Assembly: GCA_964648485.1 (NCBI GenBank)
Contig: CAZYOF010000007.1
Coordinates: forward strand, 62,001 to 126,000
From: DAIOEK01 sp964648485
GTDB lineage: Bacteria; Chloroflexota; Anaerolineae; Anaerolineales; Anaerolineaceae
DNA: 64,000 nucleotides
Reading direction: 5' to 3'
Position 1 is the stretch's first letter. Each line of letters opens with the position of its first letter. Shown piece by piece: positions 26,072 to 34,144 of this stretch. A program made the position numbers and the translations under genes. A model generated the notes under the pieces. That model saw only the letters and a list, made by a program, of their open reading frames with translations. It made no database searches and had not been told where the DNA came from.

Positions 26072-26649
26072 TTTGACATCTCCACAAAATAGCGGTGAAA
26101 GCGGTCGTCCAGAGTCAATTCGGGATGAAAGGAGGTAGCCAGCAATTTGTTTTGCCGGGCTGCGACCACTACGCCACCATCCAGTTTTGCCAGAATATCC
26201 ACTCCCTTTCCTGTGGATGCTATCTGCGGTGCACGAATAAACACCGCATGGTACGGCGGGTTTTCAGGCGCCAGACCGCTGAATGCAGGTATATCTAAAT
26301 CCACCTCAAAGCTGTTTATCTGTCTGCCAAATGCATTTCGCTCTACCGTGATATCCATCAATCCCAGGAGAGGTTGATTCCTGCGGGCATCCTTTGACAG
26401 GAATATTGCTCCGGCGCAAGTACCCCAAACCGCCTTTTGCCTGCCAAATTCTTGTAACGGTTCCATCATCTTGAAATCAACAGCCAGCTTGCCAATGGTG
26501 GTGGATTCTCCGCCGGGGATGATCAAGCCATCTATGGCTGCCAATTGTTCTGGCAGCCGGATTTCACGCGCTTCGATCCCCATCCGGCGGAGCATGGTGA
26601 TGTGTTCAATGAAATCGCCCTGCAGGGCGAGGACTCCGATGATGGTCAT
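26068..26649 (-). CDS. pdxT: Pyridoxal 5'-phosphate synthase glutaminase subunit PdxT
   Basis: Class I glutamine amidotransferase that supplies ammonia to PdxS. The catalytic triad is complete: Cys78 in GTCAG, His175 and Glu177 in FHPEL. The family markers GVLALQGDF (5-13) and PGGESTTIG (45-53) are present, and the length (193 aa) is typical. It begins 9 nt after pdxS. Confidence 0.97.
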   Translation of the reverse strand: MTIIGVLALQGDFIEHITMLRRMGIEAREIRLPEQLAAIDGLIIPGGESTTIGKLAVDFKMMEPLQEFGRQKAVWGTCAGAIFLSKDARRNQPLLGLMDITVERNAFGRQINSFEVDLDIPAFSGLAPENPPYHAVFIRAPQIASTGKGVDILAKLDGGVVVAARQNKLLATSFHPELTLDDRFHRYFVEMSK

Positions 26650-26658
26650 ACCGTATTG

Positions 26659-27546
26659 TTACCAGCCTCTTCCGGCGATGAGCTCTTTTTCTGGAATAGC
26701 AGAGATTTGGCGACCGACCATGGGTTCACCCAGGTTACGGCTGACTTCCGCCAGGATCTTTGGATCGTTGAAATGGGTGGTCGCTTTTACAATGGCAGCG
26801 GCACGCCTGGCTGGATCTCCTGATTTAAAAATGCCCGAACCGACAAAAACACCATCCACGCCCAGCTGCATCATGAGAGCAGCATCTGCCGGTGTGGCAA
26901 TTCCACCTGCGGCGAAATTTACGACGGGCATTCTTCCAAGTTGCCTGGTTTCCAGGACAAGCTCATACGGAGCGCCGATTTCCTTGGCAAAAGTCATCAA
27001 TTCTTCTTCCGGCATATTCTGCAGTTTTCGAATATCACCCAGAACGGTACGTGCATGTCTCACCGCTTCGACAACATCTCCGGTTCCAGCTTCACCCTTG
27101 GTGCGGATCATGGCAGCGCCCTCGCCAACCCGGCGTAATGCTTCACCCAGATTGCGGCAGCCGCACACAAAAGGCACTTTGAAATCATGTTTCAGAATAT
27201 GGTGGGCTTCATCTGCTGGTGTGAGTACTTCAGATTCGTCAATATAATCAATGCCAATGGATTCCAGGATTTGTGCTTCAACGAAATGACCGATACGGCA
27301 CTTTGCCATCACCGGGATGGTTACAGAATCCATAATTTTTAAGATCAGATCCGGGTCGCTCATCCGGGCTACACCACCATCCGCGCGGATATCCGCAGGG
27401 ACACGCTCGAGAGCCATAACTGCACACGCGCCGGCATCTTCCGCTATTTTGGCGTGATCGGGGGTTACCACATCCATAATCACGCCGCCTTTTAGCATTT
27501 GCGCGAGTCCTTTTTTAACAGCAAAGGTTGCTGTTTGTCCTTCCAT
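26659..27546 (-). CDS. pdxS: Pyridoxal 5'-phosphate synthase lyase subunit PdxS
   Basis: Makes PLP from ribose 5-phosphate, glyceraldehyde 3-phosphate and ammonia in the DXP-independent route; forms a 12-mer with PdxT. The 295-aa protein has Asp25 and Lys82 (in MAKCRIGH) at the positions of the Schiff-base residues, and the phosphate-binding GTKGEAGTG-like segment as RTKGEAGTGDVVEAVRH. The start at 27546 is set by a perfect AGGAGGT 6 nt upstream; a longer frame to 27576 is not needed. First gene of the long minus-strand operon. Confidence 0.97.
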   Translation of the reverse strand: MEGQTATFAVKKGLAQMLKGGVIMDVVTPDHAKIAEDAGACAVMALERVPADIRADGGVARMSDPDLILKIMDSVTIPVMAKCRIGHFVEAQILESIGIDYIDESEVLTPADEAHHILKHDFKVPFVCGCRNLGEALRRVGEGAAMIRTKGEAGTGDVVEAVRHARTVLGDIRKLQNMPEEELMTFAKEIGAPYELVLETRQLGRMPVVNFAAGGIATPADAALMMQLGVDGVFVGSGIFKSGDPARRAAAIVKATTHFNDPKILAEVSRNLGEPMVGRQISAIPEKELIAGRGW

Positions 27547-27581
27547 GACTACCTCCTGATTGACCTGATGATTCACTTAAG

Positions 27582-27609
27582 ATTCTACCACGCCGCATGC
27601 TATAAGCAA
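27582..27609 (-). promoter_or_regulatory. Probable promoter of the pdxS operon
   Basis: On the minus strand TTGCTT (27604-27609), 16-bp spacer, TAGAAT (27582-27587), about 35 bp before the pdxS start. No PdxR (MocR-type) gene is nearby. Confidence 0.4.
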
Positions 27610-27792
27610 GGAGCGGGCAGGCTGCAGAGCTAAGATATGGATTAGAGAATTAAAAGATCATCCTGAACCTGAGAAAATTTAAGATCGAATAAATACGATA
27701 CAAACATTATACGTAACATATAACCACTTATATTTATATACAAAATATCGCATAATTATAATCAGAAAATATGGGGTAATTACTGAGGATTT

Positions 27793-28689
27793 ATGAAAAT
27801 AGCCATTGTTACCGATAGCACCTGTGATTTGCCAGGAGAAATTGTGAACCGTTTGGGAATTACTGTGATTCCCTGCTATATCAATCTGGATGGGAAAAGC
27901 TTTCTGGATGGGGTGGATCTCACCCGCGAAGAGTTTTACCAGCGCCTGCCCGCGAGTCATCCTCACCCAACCACATCTGCACCCGGCACTGGAACTTTTC
28001 TGGAGGTGTATAACCAGTTGGCGGATCAGGGCGCAGAAGGCATTATATCCATCCACGTCTCGCAAAGTTTAAGCAACGTGAATAATGTTGCCATCCTGGC
28101 GGCCAGGGGATTCGAGCGCATACCAGTTAAGGTGATTGATTCCGGTCAGCTTACCCTGGGTGTGGGTTTGCTGGTTGAGGCAGCATCCGAACTGGCGCAG
28201 CATGGATTAAATTTAGACGATATCGAAAGTCAGATTCTGCGAATGCGAACGCGTACCTATTCATACGCGCGTCTTTCTACACTGGAGTATTTACGGCGCA
28301 GCGGCAGACTCTCACATCTACAGCAAGGTCTGGCAAGCATGCTGGATATCAAACCCATCATGAAAATGAATGATGGTGTTGCGCAAATGGAGATGGTCCG
28401 TACCCGCAGGCGAGCCGATGAGCGCGTGGTGGAACTGGCAAGAGGGTTGACGGGTATCGTGAAAATCGGGTTTGTGCATGCCAACGCCGAAGCGGACGCG
28501 AAGAGACTGGTGGATCAGATTCAACCATTCTTGCCTGCTGGAGTAACAGGGTACATCTCGGATGTCACGCCAGTTATTGGTGCGCACGTCGGTCCCGGGG
28601 CAATATGTGTTTCTGCGATTGCGGGCTCGCGGGTGGAAGAACATCCATCAACGATGGAAAAAATTGTAAACAAGCTTCGCTCGATTTAG
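27793..28689 (+). CDS. DegV-family fatty-acid-binding protein
   Basis: A 298-aa protein of the DegV/FakB type, which binds fatty acids and presents them to FakA kinase. Family markers: VTDSTCDLP near the N-terminus, PTTSAP (phosphate-head contact), SGTF-like region as APGTGTF, and GRLS near 180. fakA is not adjacent. GAGG lies about 7 nt before the ATG. It heads a three-gene run with two membrane proteins. Confidence 0.93.
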   Translation: MKIAIVTDSTCDLPGEIVNRLGITVIPCYINLDGKSFLDGVDLTREEFYQRLPASHPHPTTSAPGTGTFLEVYNQLADQGAEGIISIHVSQSLSNVNNVAILAARGFERIPVKVIDSGQLTLGVGLLVEAASELAQHGLNLDDIESQILRMRTRTYSYARLSTLEYLRRSGRLSHLQQGLASMLDIKPIMKMNDGVAQMEMVRTRRRADERVVELARGLTGIVKIGFVHANAEADAKRLVDQIQPFLPAGVTGYISDVTPVIGAHVGPGAICVSAIAGSRVEEHPSTMEKIVNKLRSI

Positions 28690-28703
28690 GCAGGGAGGGC
28701 AGG

Positions 28704-29483
28704 ATGAGTTTTCTGACACTGGCAGGGTACAGCGCAATAGTCATATTAGTTTTGATGGTCTCGATCTGGGTCTTAAGCCTGATTCTTAAGAACACCAGTA
28801 TTGTGGATATCATCTGGGGTTTTGGTTTTGTTCTGGTGAACTGGTTTGCGTTTATTCTAACGGGAGCAGAATCAATCCGTTCGTGGATCCTTGCCATTCT
28901 GGTAACCATCTGGGGACTGCGCCTGGCGATTTATATCCTGATCCGCAATGCCGGGAAAGGCGAGGATTTCCGTTATGCAGCCTGGCGTAAGCAACATGGA
29001 AAAAAATGGTGGTGGTACAGCTTCTTCCAGACTTTTATTTTCCAGGGTGCCATTATGTGGGTGGTTTCACTTCCATTGATGGCAACGCATTTCTTTCCGG
29101 ATGGTCCGTTGACTGGTGTACTCTCCGTTCTGGGAATCATCCTATGGGTATTTGGTATCTTCTTTGAAGCCATGGGCGATTGGCAACTGGCAAGGTTTAA
29201 GAAGAATCCTGATAACAAAGGAAAATTATTAACCACCGGTGTCTGGCGGTATACACGCCATCCCAATTACTTTGGGGATGCAGCCCAGTGGTGGGCTTTT
29301 TTCCTGTTTGCCCTTGCGGGCGGCGCATGGTGGACGATTATCAGCCCAATCATAATGACCTTTCTGCTGGTCAGGGTGTCGGGGGTCGCTTTGCTTGAAA
29401 AATCGCTGCGAAAACAAAAACCGGGATATGAAGATTATGTCCGTAAAACCAGTGCTTTTATCCCCTGGTTCCCAAAAAAGTAA
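28704..29483 (+). CDS. DUF1295 membrane protein (steroid 5-alpha-reductase-like fold)
   Basis: A 259-aa polytopic protein with the DUF1295 hallmarks: SIVDIIWG near residue 32, WGLRLAIYI, and the C-terminal GVWRYTRHPNYFGD...WW pair that resembles the cofactor site of ICMT and steroid reductases. The reaction is unknown. ATG 28704 follows GGGAGGGCAGG; the frame is open further upstream but that part overlaps degV. Confidence 0.85.
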   Translation: MSFLTLAGYSAIVILVLMVSIWVLSLILKNTSIVDIIWGFGFVLVNWFAFILTGAESIRSWILAILVTIWGLRLAIYILIRNAGKGEDFRYAAWRKQHGKKWWWYSFFQTFIFQGAIMWVVSLPLMATHFFPDGPLTGVLSVLGIILWVFGIFFEAMGDWQLARFKKNPDNKGKLLTTGVWRYTRHPNYFGDAAQWWAFFLFALAGGAWWTIISPIIMTFLLVRVSGVALLEKSLRKQKPGYEDYVRKTSAFIPWFPKK

Positions 29484-29498
29484 ACAACAGGAGTAAAT

Positions 29499-29834
29499 AT
29501 GAAAATTGCGAAAATAGTATCACTTCTGGGCGTGCTTGCCATGACAGTGATTCTGATTAACGGTTTTGTACGGGGCGATTTTGCTTCAGAAGGATCGGCT
29601 CTGCTGGCAATGCCGTGGGGGCAGGTTTCGCTGGTGGATTTATATACCGGTTTTTCTTTGTTTTCCATCTGGATCATCTTTCGGGAAAAAACGGCATGGA
29701 AAGCCGCGCTCTGGGTGGTGTTGATGATGGTCCTTGGTTTCTTCACCGGCGCCCTGTATATGTTTGTTGCCCTGCAGACAAGCAAGGGTAGCTGGCGAAA
29801 GTTCTGGATGGGAGACCGCAGTGAATTAAAGTAA
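29499..29834 (+). CDS. Small membrane protein, possibly DUF1475-like
   Basis: 111 aa with three hydrophobic segments (about 5-22, 45-62, 68-90) and a conserved-looking MPWGQVSLVDLYTGFSLFSIWIIFRE stretch that recalls DUF1475-type proteins, which are often neighbours of DUF1295. I am not certain of the family. It is 15 nt downstream of the DUF1295 gene with ACAGGAG before its ATG, so the two are one transcript. A terminator follows. Confidence 0.75.
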   Translation: MKIAKIVSLLGVLAMTVILINGFVRGDFASEGSALLAMPWGQVSLVDLYTGFSLFSIWIIFREKTAWKAALWVVLMMVLGFFTGALYMFVALQTSKGSWRKFWMGDRSELK

Positions 29835-29860
29835 GAAATAGTAATATTTAGATAAAGCAA

Positions 29861-29894
29861 AAAAGCCACCTTCTTTATGAAGATGGCTTTTTTT
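29861..29894 (+). terminator. Rho-independent terminator
   Basis: Stem AAAAGCCA-c-CTTC / GAAG-a-TGGCTTTT with one internal mismatch and a run of seven T residues; ends the degV-DUF1295 transcript. Confidence 0.85.
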
Positions 29895-29906
29895 ATACGA
29901 ACACCC

Positions 29907-29959
29907 TTGACAACCAATCACGACTGCATACAATTATACAAAGATACAATGATACAATA
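29907..29959 (+). promoter_or_regulatory. Promoter of the GntR operon with four tandem 8-bp repeats
   Basis: TTGACA (29907-29912) and, after 16 bp, TACAAT (29929-29934). That -10 is the first of four 8-bp tandem units starting at 29928, 29936, 29944 and 29952: ATACAATT, ATACAAAG, ATACAATG, ATACAATA. Three of the four units contain a TACAAT hexamer. The array runs to 2 bp before the GGAGG ribosome-binding site. Confidence 0.6.
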
Positions 29960-29974
29960 TGGAGGGTGAATGAA

Positions 29975-30394
29975 TTGAAACTGCATTTAGATTTTCGATC
30001 AGGCGTTCCAATCTACCTGCAAATCGTGGATCAGATTAAGCAAATGCTGATTTCGGGTGAACTAAAGCTTGAAGATCAACTCCCAACGGTGCGCCAGTTA
30101 GCAGCTGAGCTGAGGGTAAATTTCAACACGGTTGCCAGAGCGTACCGGATTCTGGATGAAGCCGGTTTAATCTCCACGCAGCAGGGACGGGGTACATATT
30201 TCCTCTCCGGACCAGACCAACAGGCGGTTGAATATATCCGTAACCAGACACTGGAAGAGTTAACCCGCCAATACCTGCTCAGGGCAGATAAATATGGCTG
30301 TTCTACAGAAGATATTCGGCGGATTTTTGAAGCAGAATTAAAAGATTTTACAAAGAACAAGGAAGGTTACCATGACAACAGCTTATCAGAATAA
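29975..30394 (+). CDS. GntR-family regulator, YtrA subfamily
   Basis: A 139-aa winged-helix regulator. The N-terminal LDFRSGVPIYLQI and LPTVRQLAAELRVNFNTVARAYRILDEAG helices match YtrA-type GntR proteins, which have a short dimerisation tail and commonly control a downstream ABC transporter. Two starts are possible: GTG 29966 has no room for its ribosome-binding site, since GGAGG abuts it, while TTG 29975 has 9-nt spacing, so I prefer TTG. It overlaps the slipin gene by 23 nt and probably regulates the whole operon. Confidence 0.88.
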   Translation: MKLHLDFRSGVPIYLQIVDQIKQMLISGELKLEDQLPTVRQLAAELRVNFNTVARAYRILDEAGLISTQQGRGTYFLSGPDQQAVEYIRNQTLEELTRQYLLRADKYGCSTEDIRRIFEAELKDFTKNKEGYHDNSLSE

Positions 30395-31319
30395 GCAAAA
30401 ACAGCAACGCGGGCAGAGGGGAGTGGATAACACGCGGATCAACCCGCTCGCTGGATCCATTTTTACGATATTTTTAGTCGCTTCGATTGGCTTATCCATC
30501 TGGATGGATGAGAAACGGATGCCAGAATGGCAGATCGCGGTTGTTGCCATCGCCATCATGATCATAGGGTTATTTTTCCTGTTCGCCTTGAAGGTTGCTC
30601 CTCAATGGGAAAAAGCCGTAGTGTTGCGCTTCGGGAAATTCAGAGGTTTACGCGGACCGGGCGTTTTCTGGATCATCCCGCTGGTGGATGAGATTTCCAA
30701 CTGGGTAGATCACCGCGTAATGGTATCGCCCTTCAGCGCTGAGAAGACCCTTACCCGCGACACTGTTCCCGTAGATGTAGACGCAGTGCTTTTCTGGGTG
30801 GTCTGGGATGCTGAAAAGGCAGCGCTGGAAGTGGAAGACTACCGGGTCGCCATCTCGTGGGCGGCGCAGACTGCGCTGCGCGAAATCATCGGTCAGATGA
30901 CGCTGGCAGATATTCTGGTAGGCAGGGCAAAAATGGATGCCGATCTGCAGAAGATTATCGATGAACGCACCACTCCATGGGGCATCACGGTACAGTCAGT
31001 GGAAATCCGCGACATTGTCATCCCGCAGGATCTGGAAGATGCCATGAGCCGTCAGGCGCAGGCAGAACGCGAACGACAGGCGAGAGTAATTTTAGGGGAA
31101 TCAGAAATGCAAATCGCTGACAGTTTTGCAGAAGCCTCCAAGGCATACAGCAATAATCCCACCGCGCTGCATCTGCGCGCCATGAATATGCTCTTTGAAG
31201 GATTAAAAGAAAAAGGCGCACTCGTAATTGTGCCTAGCAGCGCAGTCGATACGATGAACCTGGGTGGCTTGAGCGGAATGGTTTCATTAGCTCAGAATGC
31301 AAATTTAGAACAAAAATGA
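30372..31319 (+). CDS. Slipin/stomatin-like SPFH (band 7) protein
   Basis: A 315-aa membrane-microdomain scaffold. Two hydrophobic segments (about 28-47 and 54-72) precede the SPFH domain (about 75-260): EKAVVLRFGKFRGLRGPGVFWIIP, VDVDAVLFWVVWDAEKA, and the coiled-coil AEREARQARVIL-type region. Band-7 proteins organise membranes and often sit with NfeD or stress genes; no nfeD is present. It lies between the GntR regulator and sdpI; the first parS site follows its stop by 4 nt. Confidence 0.9.
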   Translation: MTTAYQNKQKQQRGQRGVDNTRINPLAGSIFTIFLVASIGLSIWMDEKRMPEWQIAVVAIAIMIIGLFFLFALKVAPQWEKAVVLRFGKFRGLRGPGVFWIIPLVDEISNWVDHRVMVSPFSAEKTLTRDTVPVDVDAVLFWVVWDAEKAALEVEDYRVAISWAAQTALREIIGQMTLADILVGRAKMDADLQKIIDERTTPWGITVQSVEIRDIVIPQDLEDAMSRQAQAERERQARVILGESEMQIADSFAEASKAYSNNPTALHLRAMNMLFEGLKEKGALVIVPSSAVDTMNLGGLSGMVSLAQNANLEQK

Positions 31320-31323
31320 TAAT

Positions 31324-31339
31324 TGTTTCACGTGAAACA
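31324..31339. other. parS: parS site 1 (ParB-binding palindrome)
   Basis: TGTTTCACGTGAAACA, a perfect 16-bp palindrome identical to the bacterial parS consensus bound by ParB/Spo0J. It is intergenic, between the slipin and sdpI genes. The shared 19-bp stretch AATTGTTTCACGTGAAACA recurs at 32027-32045. Confidence 0.9.
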
Positions 31340-31382
31340 TATACGGGCTCATCTCGTGGTGAGCCCGTATGAATGGAGAAAA

Positions 31383-32024
31383 ATGAAGAATCGAACAATG
31401 TTGTTAATCTGTGTGGGTTTGATCTTGTTGTCTTTTGCGGTTTCGATTGGGCTGGCAGGTTCGTTGCCCGAACAGATGGCGTCACACTGGAATGAAAAGG
31501 GGCAGGCGGATGGGTATGCGTCCAAGACTTCAGGTCTTTTTTTCCTGCCAATCGTGCAGGCAGGTGTGTTGCTGTTGATGGCTGCTATTCCATTGATGGA
31601 TCCGTTGAAAAAAAATATTGCCCAATTTCGGGGTGTATATAACGGATTTATTGTTGCCATGGCTGTATATCTGACTTACCTGCACATTCTCACTTTGCTG
31701 TGGAATCTGGGTGTTTCCATTAACATGAATGCCCTCCTGGCTCCTGCTATCGGGCTGCTTATTTTTGCAGCTGGCGCCATGATGAGCAAAGCAAAGCAGA
31801 ACTATATGATCGGCATCCGCACACCATGGACTTTGGCGAACAATCAGGTCTGGGAGGATACCCATCGTGTGGGCGGGCTGGTATTCAAGATCAGTGGTGG
31901 CATTACCTTACTGGGAGTCATATTCCCGGATTATCTGATGTATCTATTGCTGGGCTCGGTATTGCTGGCTGTGTTTGGCGTGATGGTGTATTCCTATATC
32001 CGGTTTATGCAACTTACCAGGTAA
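31383..32024 (+). CDS. SdpI-family membrane protein
   Basis: A 213-aa protein with about six TM helices. The N-terminal DUF1648 region (LPEQMASHWNEKGQADGYASK) and the C-terminal SdpI domain (IGIRTPWTLANNQVWEDTHRVGG) are clear. SdpI gives immunity to the toxin SDP in Bacillus; related proteins are common without the toxin. GGAG lies 6 nt before ATG 31383; the frame upstream runs through the parS site and is not coding. Two direct copies of parS flank this gene. Confidence 0.88.
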   Translation: MKNRTMLLICVGLILLSFAVSIGLAGSLPEQMASHWNEKGQADGYASKTSGLFFLPIVQAGVLLLMAAIPLMDPLKKNIAQFRGVYNGFIVAMAVYLTYLHILTLLWNLGVSINMNALLAPAIGLLIFAAGAMMSKAKQNYMIGIRTPWTLANNQVWEDTHRVGGLVFKISGGITLLGVIFPDYLMYLLLGSVLLAVFGVMVYSYIRFMQLTR

Positions 32025-32029
32025 TAAAT

Positions 32030-32045
32030 TGTTTCACGTGAAACA
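32030..32045. other. parS: parS site 2 (ParB-binding palindrome)
   Basis: Second exact TGTTTCACGTGAAACA, 706 bp from the first, lying just before the ribosome-binding site (GGAG) of the ABC ATPase gene. Confidence 0.9.
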
Positions 32046-32054
32046 GGAGAAAGA

Positions 32055-33005
32055 ATGAAATCTGTGATTGAAACCAGGCAATTGGTTAAGAATTATGGTT
32101 CATTGTGTGCCATTGATCAGTTGTCGCTCGTCGTTGAAGAAGGAGAAGTGTTTGGTTTACTGGGTCCGAATGGTGCTGGTAAGACAACCATGATCCGTGT
32201 GCTTAATGGCATTCTGCCCCGTGAAGGCGGGGAGGTGTCTGTACTCGGGTTGGATCCCCAGGAGCACGGGGATGCAATCCGCCAGAACACCGGGGTGTTG
32301 ACTGAGGCGCCGGCGCTGTATGAACGCCTTTCTGCCCGAGAAAACTTACGGTTTACGGGCAGAATGTGGGATATCCCCGAAGGTGAACTGGATACGCGCG
32401 TGGATGATTCGCTGGCTATGTTTGATTTGACGGATCGGGCTAATGACCAGGTGGGAGGATATAGTAAGGGAATGAAACAACGCATGGCGCTGGCGCGAGC
32501 ATTTCTCTCCAGGCCACCCTTGCTTTTTCTGGATGAGCCCACTTCCGGGCTTGACCCGGAATCTGCGCGTCAGGTGAACACTTTGATTGAAACCATGAGT
32601 CGCAGCGGTAATCATACTGTCTTTTTATGCACTCACCTGCTGCATGAAGCTCAACGTCTCTGTAACCGTGTGGCGGTTATTCACCAGGGGCGTCTGCTGG
32701 CGCTGGGCTCTCCCGCTGAACTGGCGCTGGATCTCTTCCCTGAGGTGCGATTAATTATCGGTCTCACGGAAACATTGCCGGATGGGGTGCTGGCTGAGAC
32801 TGCCGGGCTTGATTTCGTTGGGGAGGTATCAAAGGGGGAGAACCACTCGCTGCTCGTCCAAATTCGAGATCAGGCTGGTGTGCCCGCTCTTGTTGCGTGG
32901 CTTGTAGAAAAAGGAGCGAAAATCTGCTCGGTGGTGCCGCAAGAGGTAACCCTGGAAGATGTGTACTTTACCCTGCAGAGCCGGGCGAACGGAGGTGTGA
33001 AATGA
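32055..33005 (+). CDS. ABC transporter ATP-binding protein
   Basis: A 316-aa ATPase with Walker A GPNGAGKTT, Q-loop, signature YSKGMKQR, Walker B LLFLDEPTSGLD and H-loop CTHLL. The C-terminal 90 residues form the extra domain found in DrrA/CcmA-type ABC-2 exporters. Its stop overlaps the permease start (ATGA). In a YtrA-type operon such a pair usually exports lipids, peptides or antibiotics; the substrate here is unknown. Confidence 0.93.
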   Translation: MKSVIETRQLVKNYGSLCAIDQLSLVVEEGEVFGLLGPNGAGKTTMIRVLNGILPREGGEVSVLGLDPQEHGDAIRQNTGVLTEAPALYERLSARENLRFTGRMWDIPEGELDTRVDDSLAMFDLTDRANDQVGGYSKGMKQRMALARAFLSRPPLLFLDEPTSGLDPESARQVNTLIETMSRSGNHTVFLCTHLLHEAQRLCNRVAVIHQGRLLALGSPAELALDLFPEVRLIIGLTETLPDGVLAETAGLDFVGEVSKGENHSLLVQIRDQAGVPALVAWLVEKGAKICSVVPQEVTLEDVYFTLQSRANGGVK

Positions 33006-33826
33006 ATTTGCGAAGGATTTTTACGGTAGCCCGAAAGGACCTGATGGAAGTGCGCGGCAATAAATCCGTCTGGATGCCGATGCTGATTGTGCCAGTCGTC
33101 TTCATGGTACTCATGCCACTTTTCTTTGGCTTCTTCGGTACACAGATCGAGTCTGCTTCGGGATCAGATCTTGCAGAGCTGCAGGAATTTATGGTACGCA
33201 TGCCGCCTGCAATGCAGTCCATCCTGGATGGACGAACAGAAACGCAGCAGGTGCTCATTTTCATATTGGGATTTTTTATGGCACCCATGTTCCTGATTCT
33301 GCCGCTCATGTTTTCTTCAATTATTGCAGCGGAATCATTCGCTGGTGAGAAGGAAAGAAAGACTCTCGAGGGGCTTCTCTATACCCCTGCATCTGATCAG
33401 GAGTTGTTCCTCGGTAAAGTGGTGGCATCCGCCACCCCGGCGGTCTTGATCTCGTGGATCAGTTTTCTCGTGTATGTCATCGTAATCACCCTCACGACCA
33501 ACAGTAAAATGGGTGGAGCCTGGTTCCCATTGCCGGGCTGGTATCCACTGGTATTCTGGGTGTCTCCGGCAATAGCGCTATTAGGCACCATGTTTACTGT
33601 GCTCATTTCATCACGGGTCAAGACTTTTATGGAAGCCTATCAGAATGGTGCCATGCTGGTGCTGCTGGTATTGGGATTGGTGGCAGGGCAAATGACAGGT
33701 GTCCTTTACCTCGGCGTAGAGGCTGGATTGGTGATTGGTGCGATCTGCTGGGGATTGAATTTTATCCTGGCGCGTTTATGTATCCGTATGTTCAAACGCA
33801 GCCGCTGGATCACATCAGCTGCATAA
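33002..33826 (+). CDS. ABC-2 type permease
   Basis: A 274-aa membrane partner of the preceding ATPase: six TM helices, with a large outer loop after the first, and the ESFAGEKERKTLEGLLYTP motif typical of ABC-2/NatB-like permeases. The start is at 33002, overlapping the ATPase stop by 4 nt; a longer out-of-register frame from 32897 is not real. Confidence 0.9.
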   Translation: MNLRRIFTVARKDLMEVRGNKSVWMPMLIVPVVFMVLMPLFFGFFGTQIESASGSDLAELQEFMVRMPPAMQSILDGRTETQQVLIFILGFFMAPMFLILPLMFSSIIAAESFAGEKERKTLEGLLYTPASDQELFLGKVVASATPAVLISWISFLVYVIVITLTTNSKMGGAWFPLPGWYPLVFWVSPAIALLGTMFTVLISSRVKTFMEAYQNGAMLVLLVLGLVAGQMTGVLYLGVEAGLVIGAICWGLNFILARLCIRMFKRSRWITSAA

Positions 33827-33838
33827 CTGGAGGAAGAA

Positions 33839-34051
33839 ATGACGGAAGATACGAAATGGGAATATCGGGTACACAAATACAGTAACTGGCGCGGGATGAA
33901 ACCAGAAGAATTCAATGAAATACTTAACGAATGGGGTATGGATGGCTGGGAGGTGATCAGCACCGCCGGAACCGCTGATGGGTCTATCTGGGTTACAGCA
34001 AAGAAACCCCTCTCCCTGCGCAGAAGAAGAGAGCGGTCCATTCCCTCATAA
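33839..34051 (+). CDS. DUF4177-like small protein
   Basis: A 70-aa cytoplasmic protein. WEYRVHKY...LNEWGMDGWEVIST is the DUF4177 pattern (one small domain, function unknown). GGAGG lies 5-9 nt before the ATG, and it follows the ABC permease by 12 nt, so it belongs to the same operon. A basic tail (RRRRER) is unusual for the family. Confidence 0.75.
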   Translation: MTEDTKWEYRVHKYSNWRGMKPEEFNEILNEWGMDGWEVISTAGTADGSIWVTAKKPLSLRRRRERSIPS

Positions 34052-34093
34052 AAAGAACAAATGTTCTATATTAGTTTGTTCATCTGAAATTTC

Positions 34094-34129
34094 AAAAAGA
34101 CATCCTTCTATTCTGGAGGATGTCTTTTT
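34094..34129. terminator. Bidirectional terminator
   Basis: A perfect 12-bp stem AAAAAGACATCC / GGATGTCTTTTT between the convergent ABC operon and glgC, with T runs on both strands. Confidence 0.88.
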
Positions 34130-34144
34130 AATTCGAATTACATC

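Noticed and set aside
26471..27247. 258-codon plus-strand ORF opposite pdxT and pdxS
   Set aside because: Antisense shadow of two well-conserved genes; Ser/Pro/Arg-rich low-complexity translation.
27679..28065. 128-codon minus-strand ORF overlapping the start of degV
   Set aside because: It lies antisense to a clear DegV gene, and its remaining part falls in an AT-rich intergenic segment; no family features.
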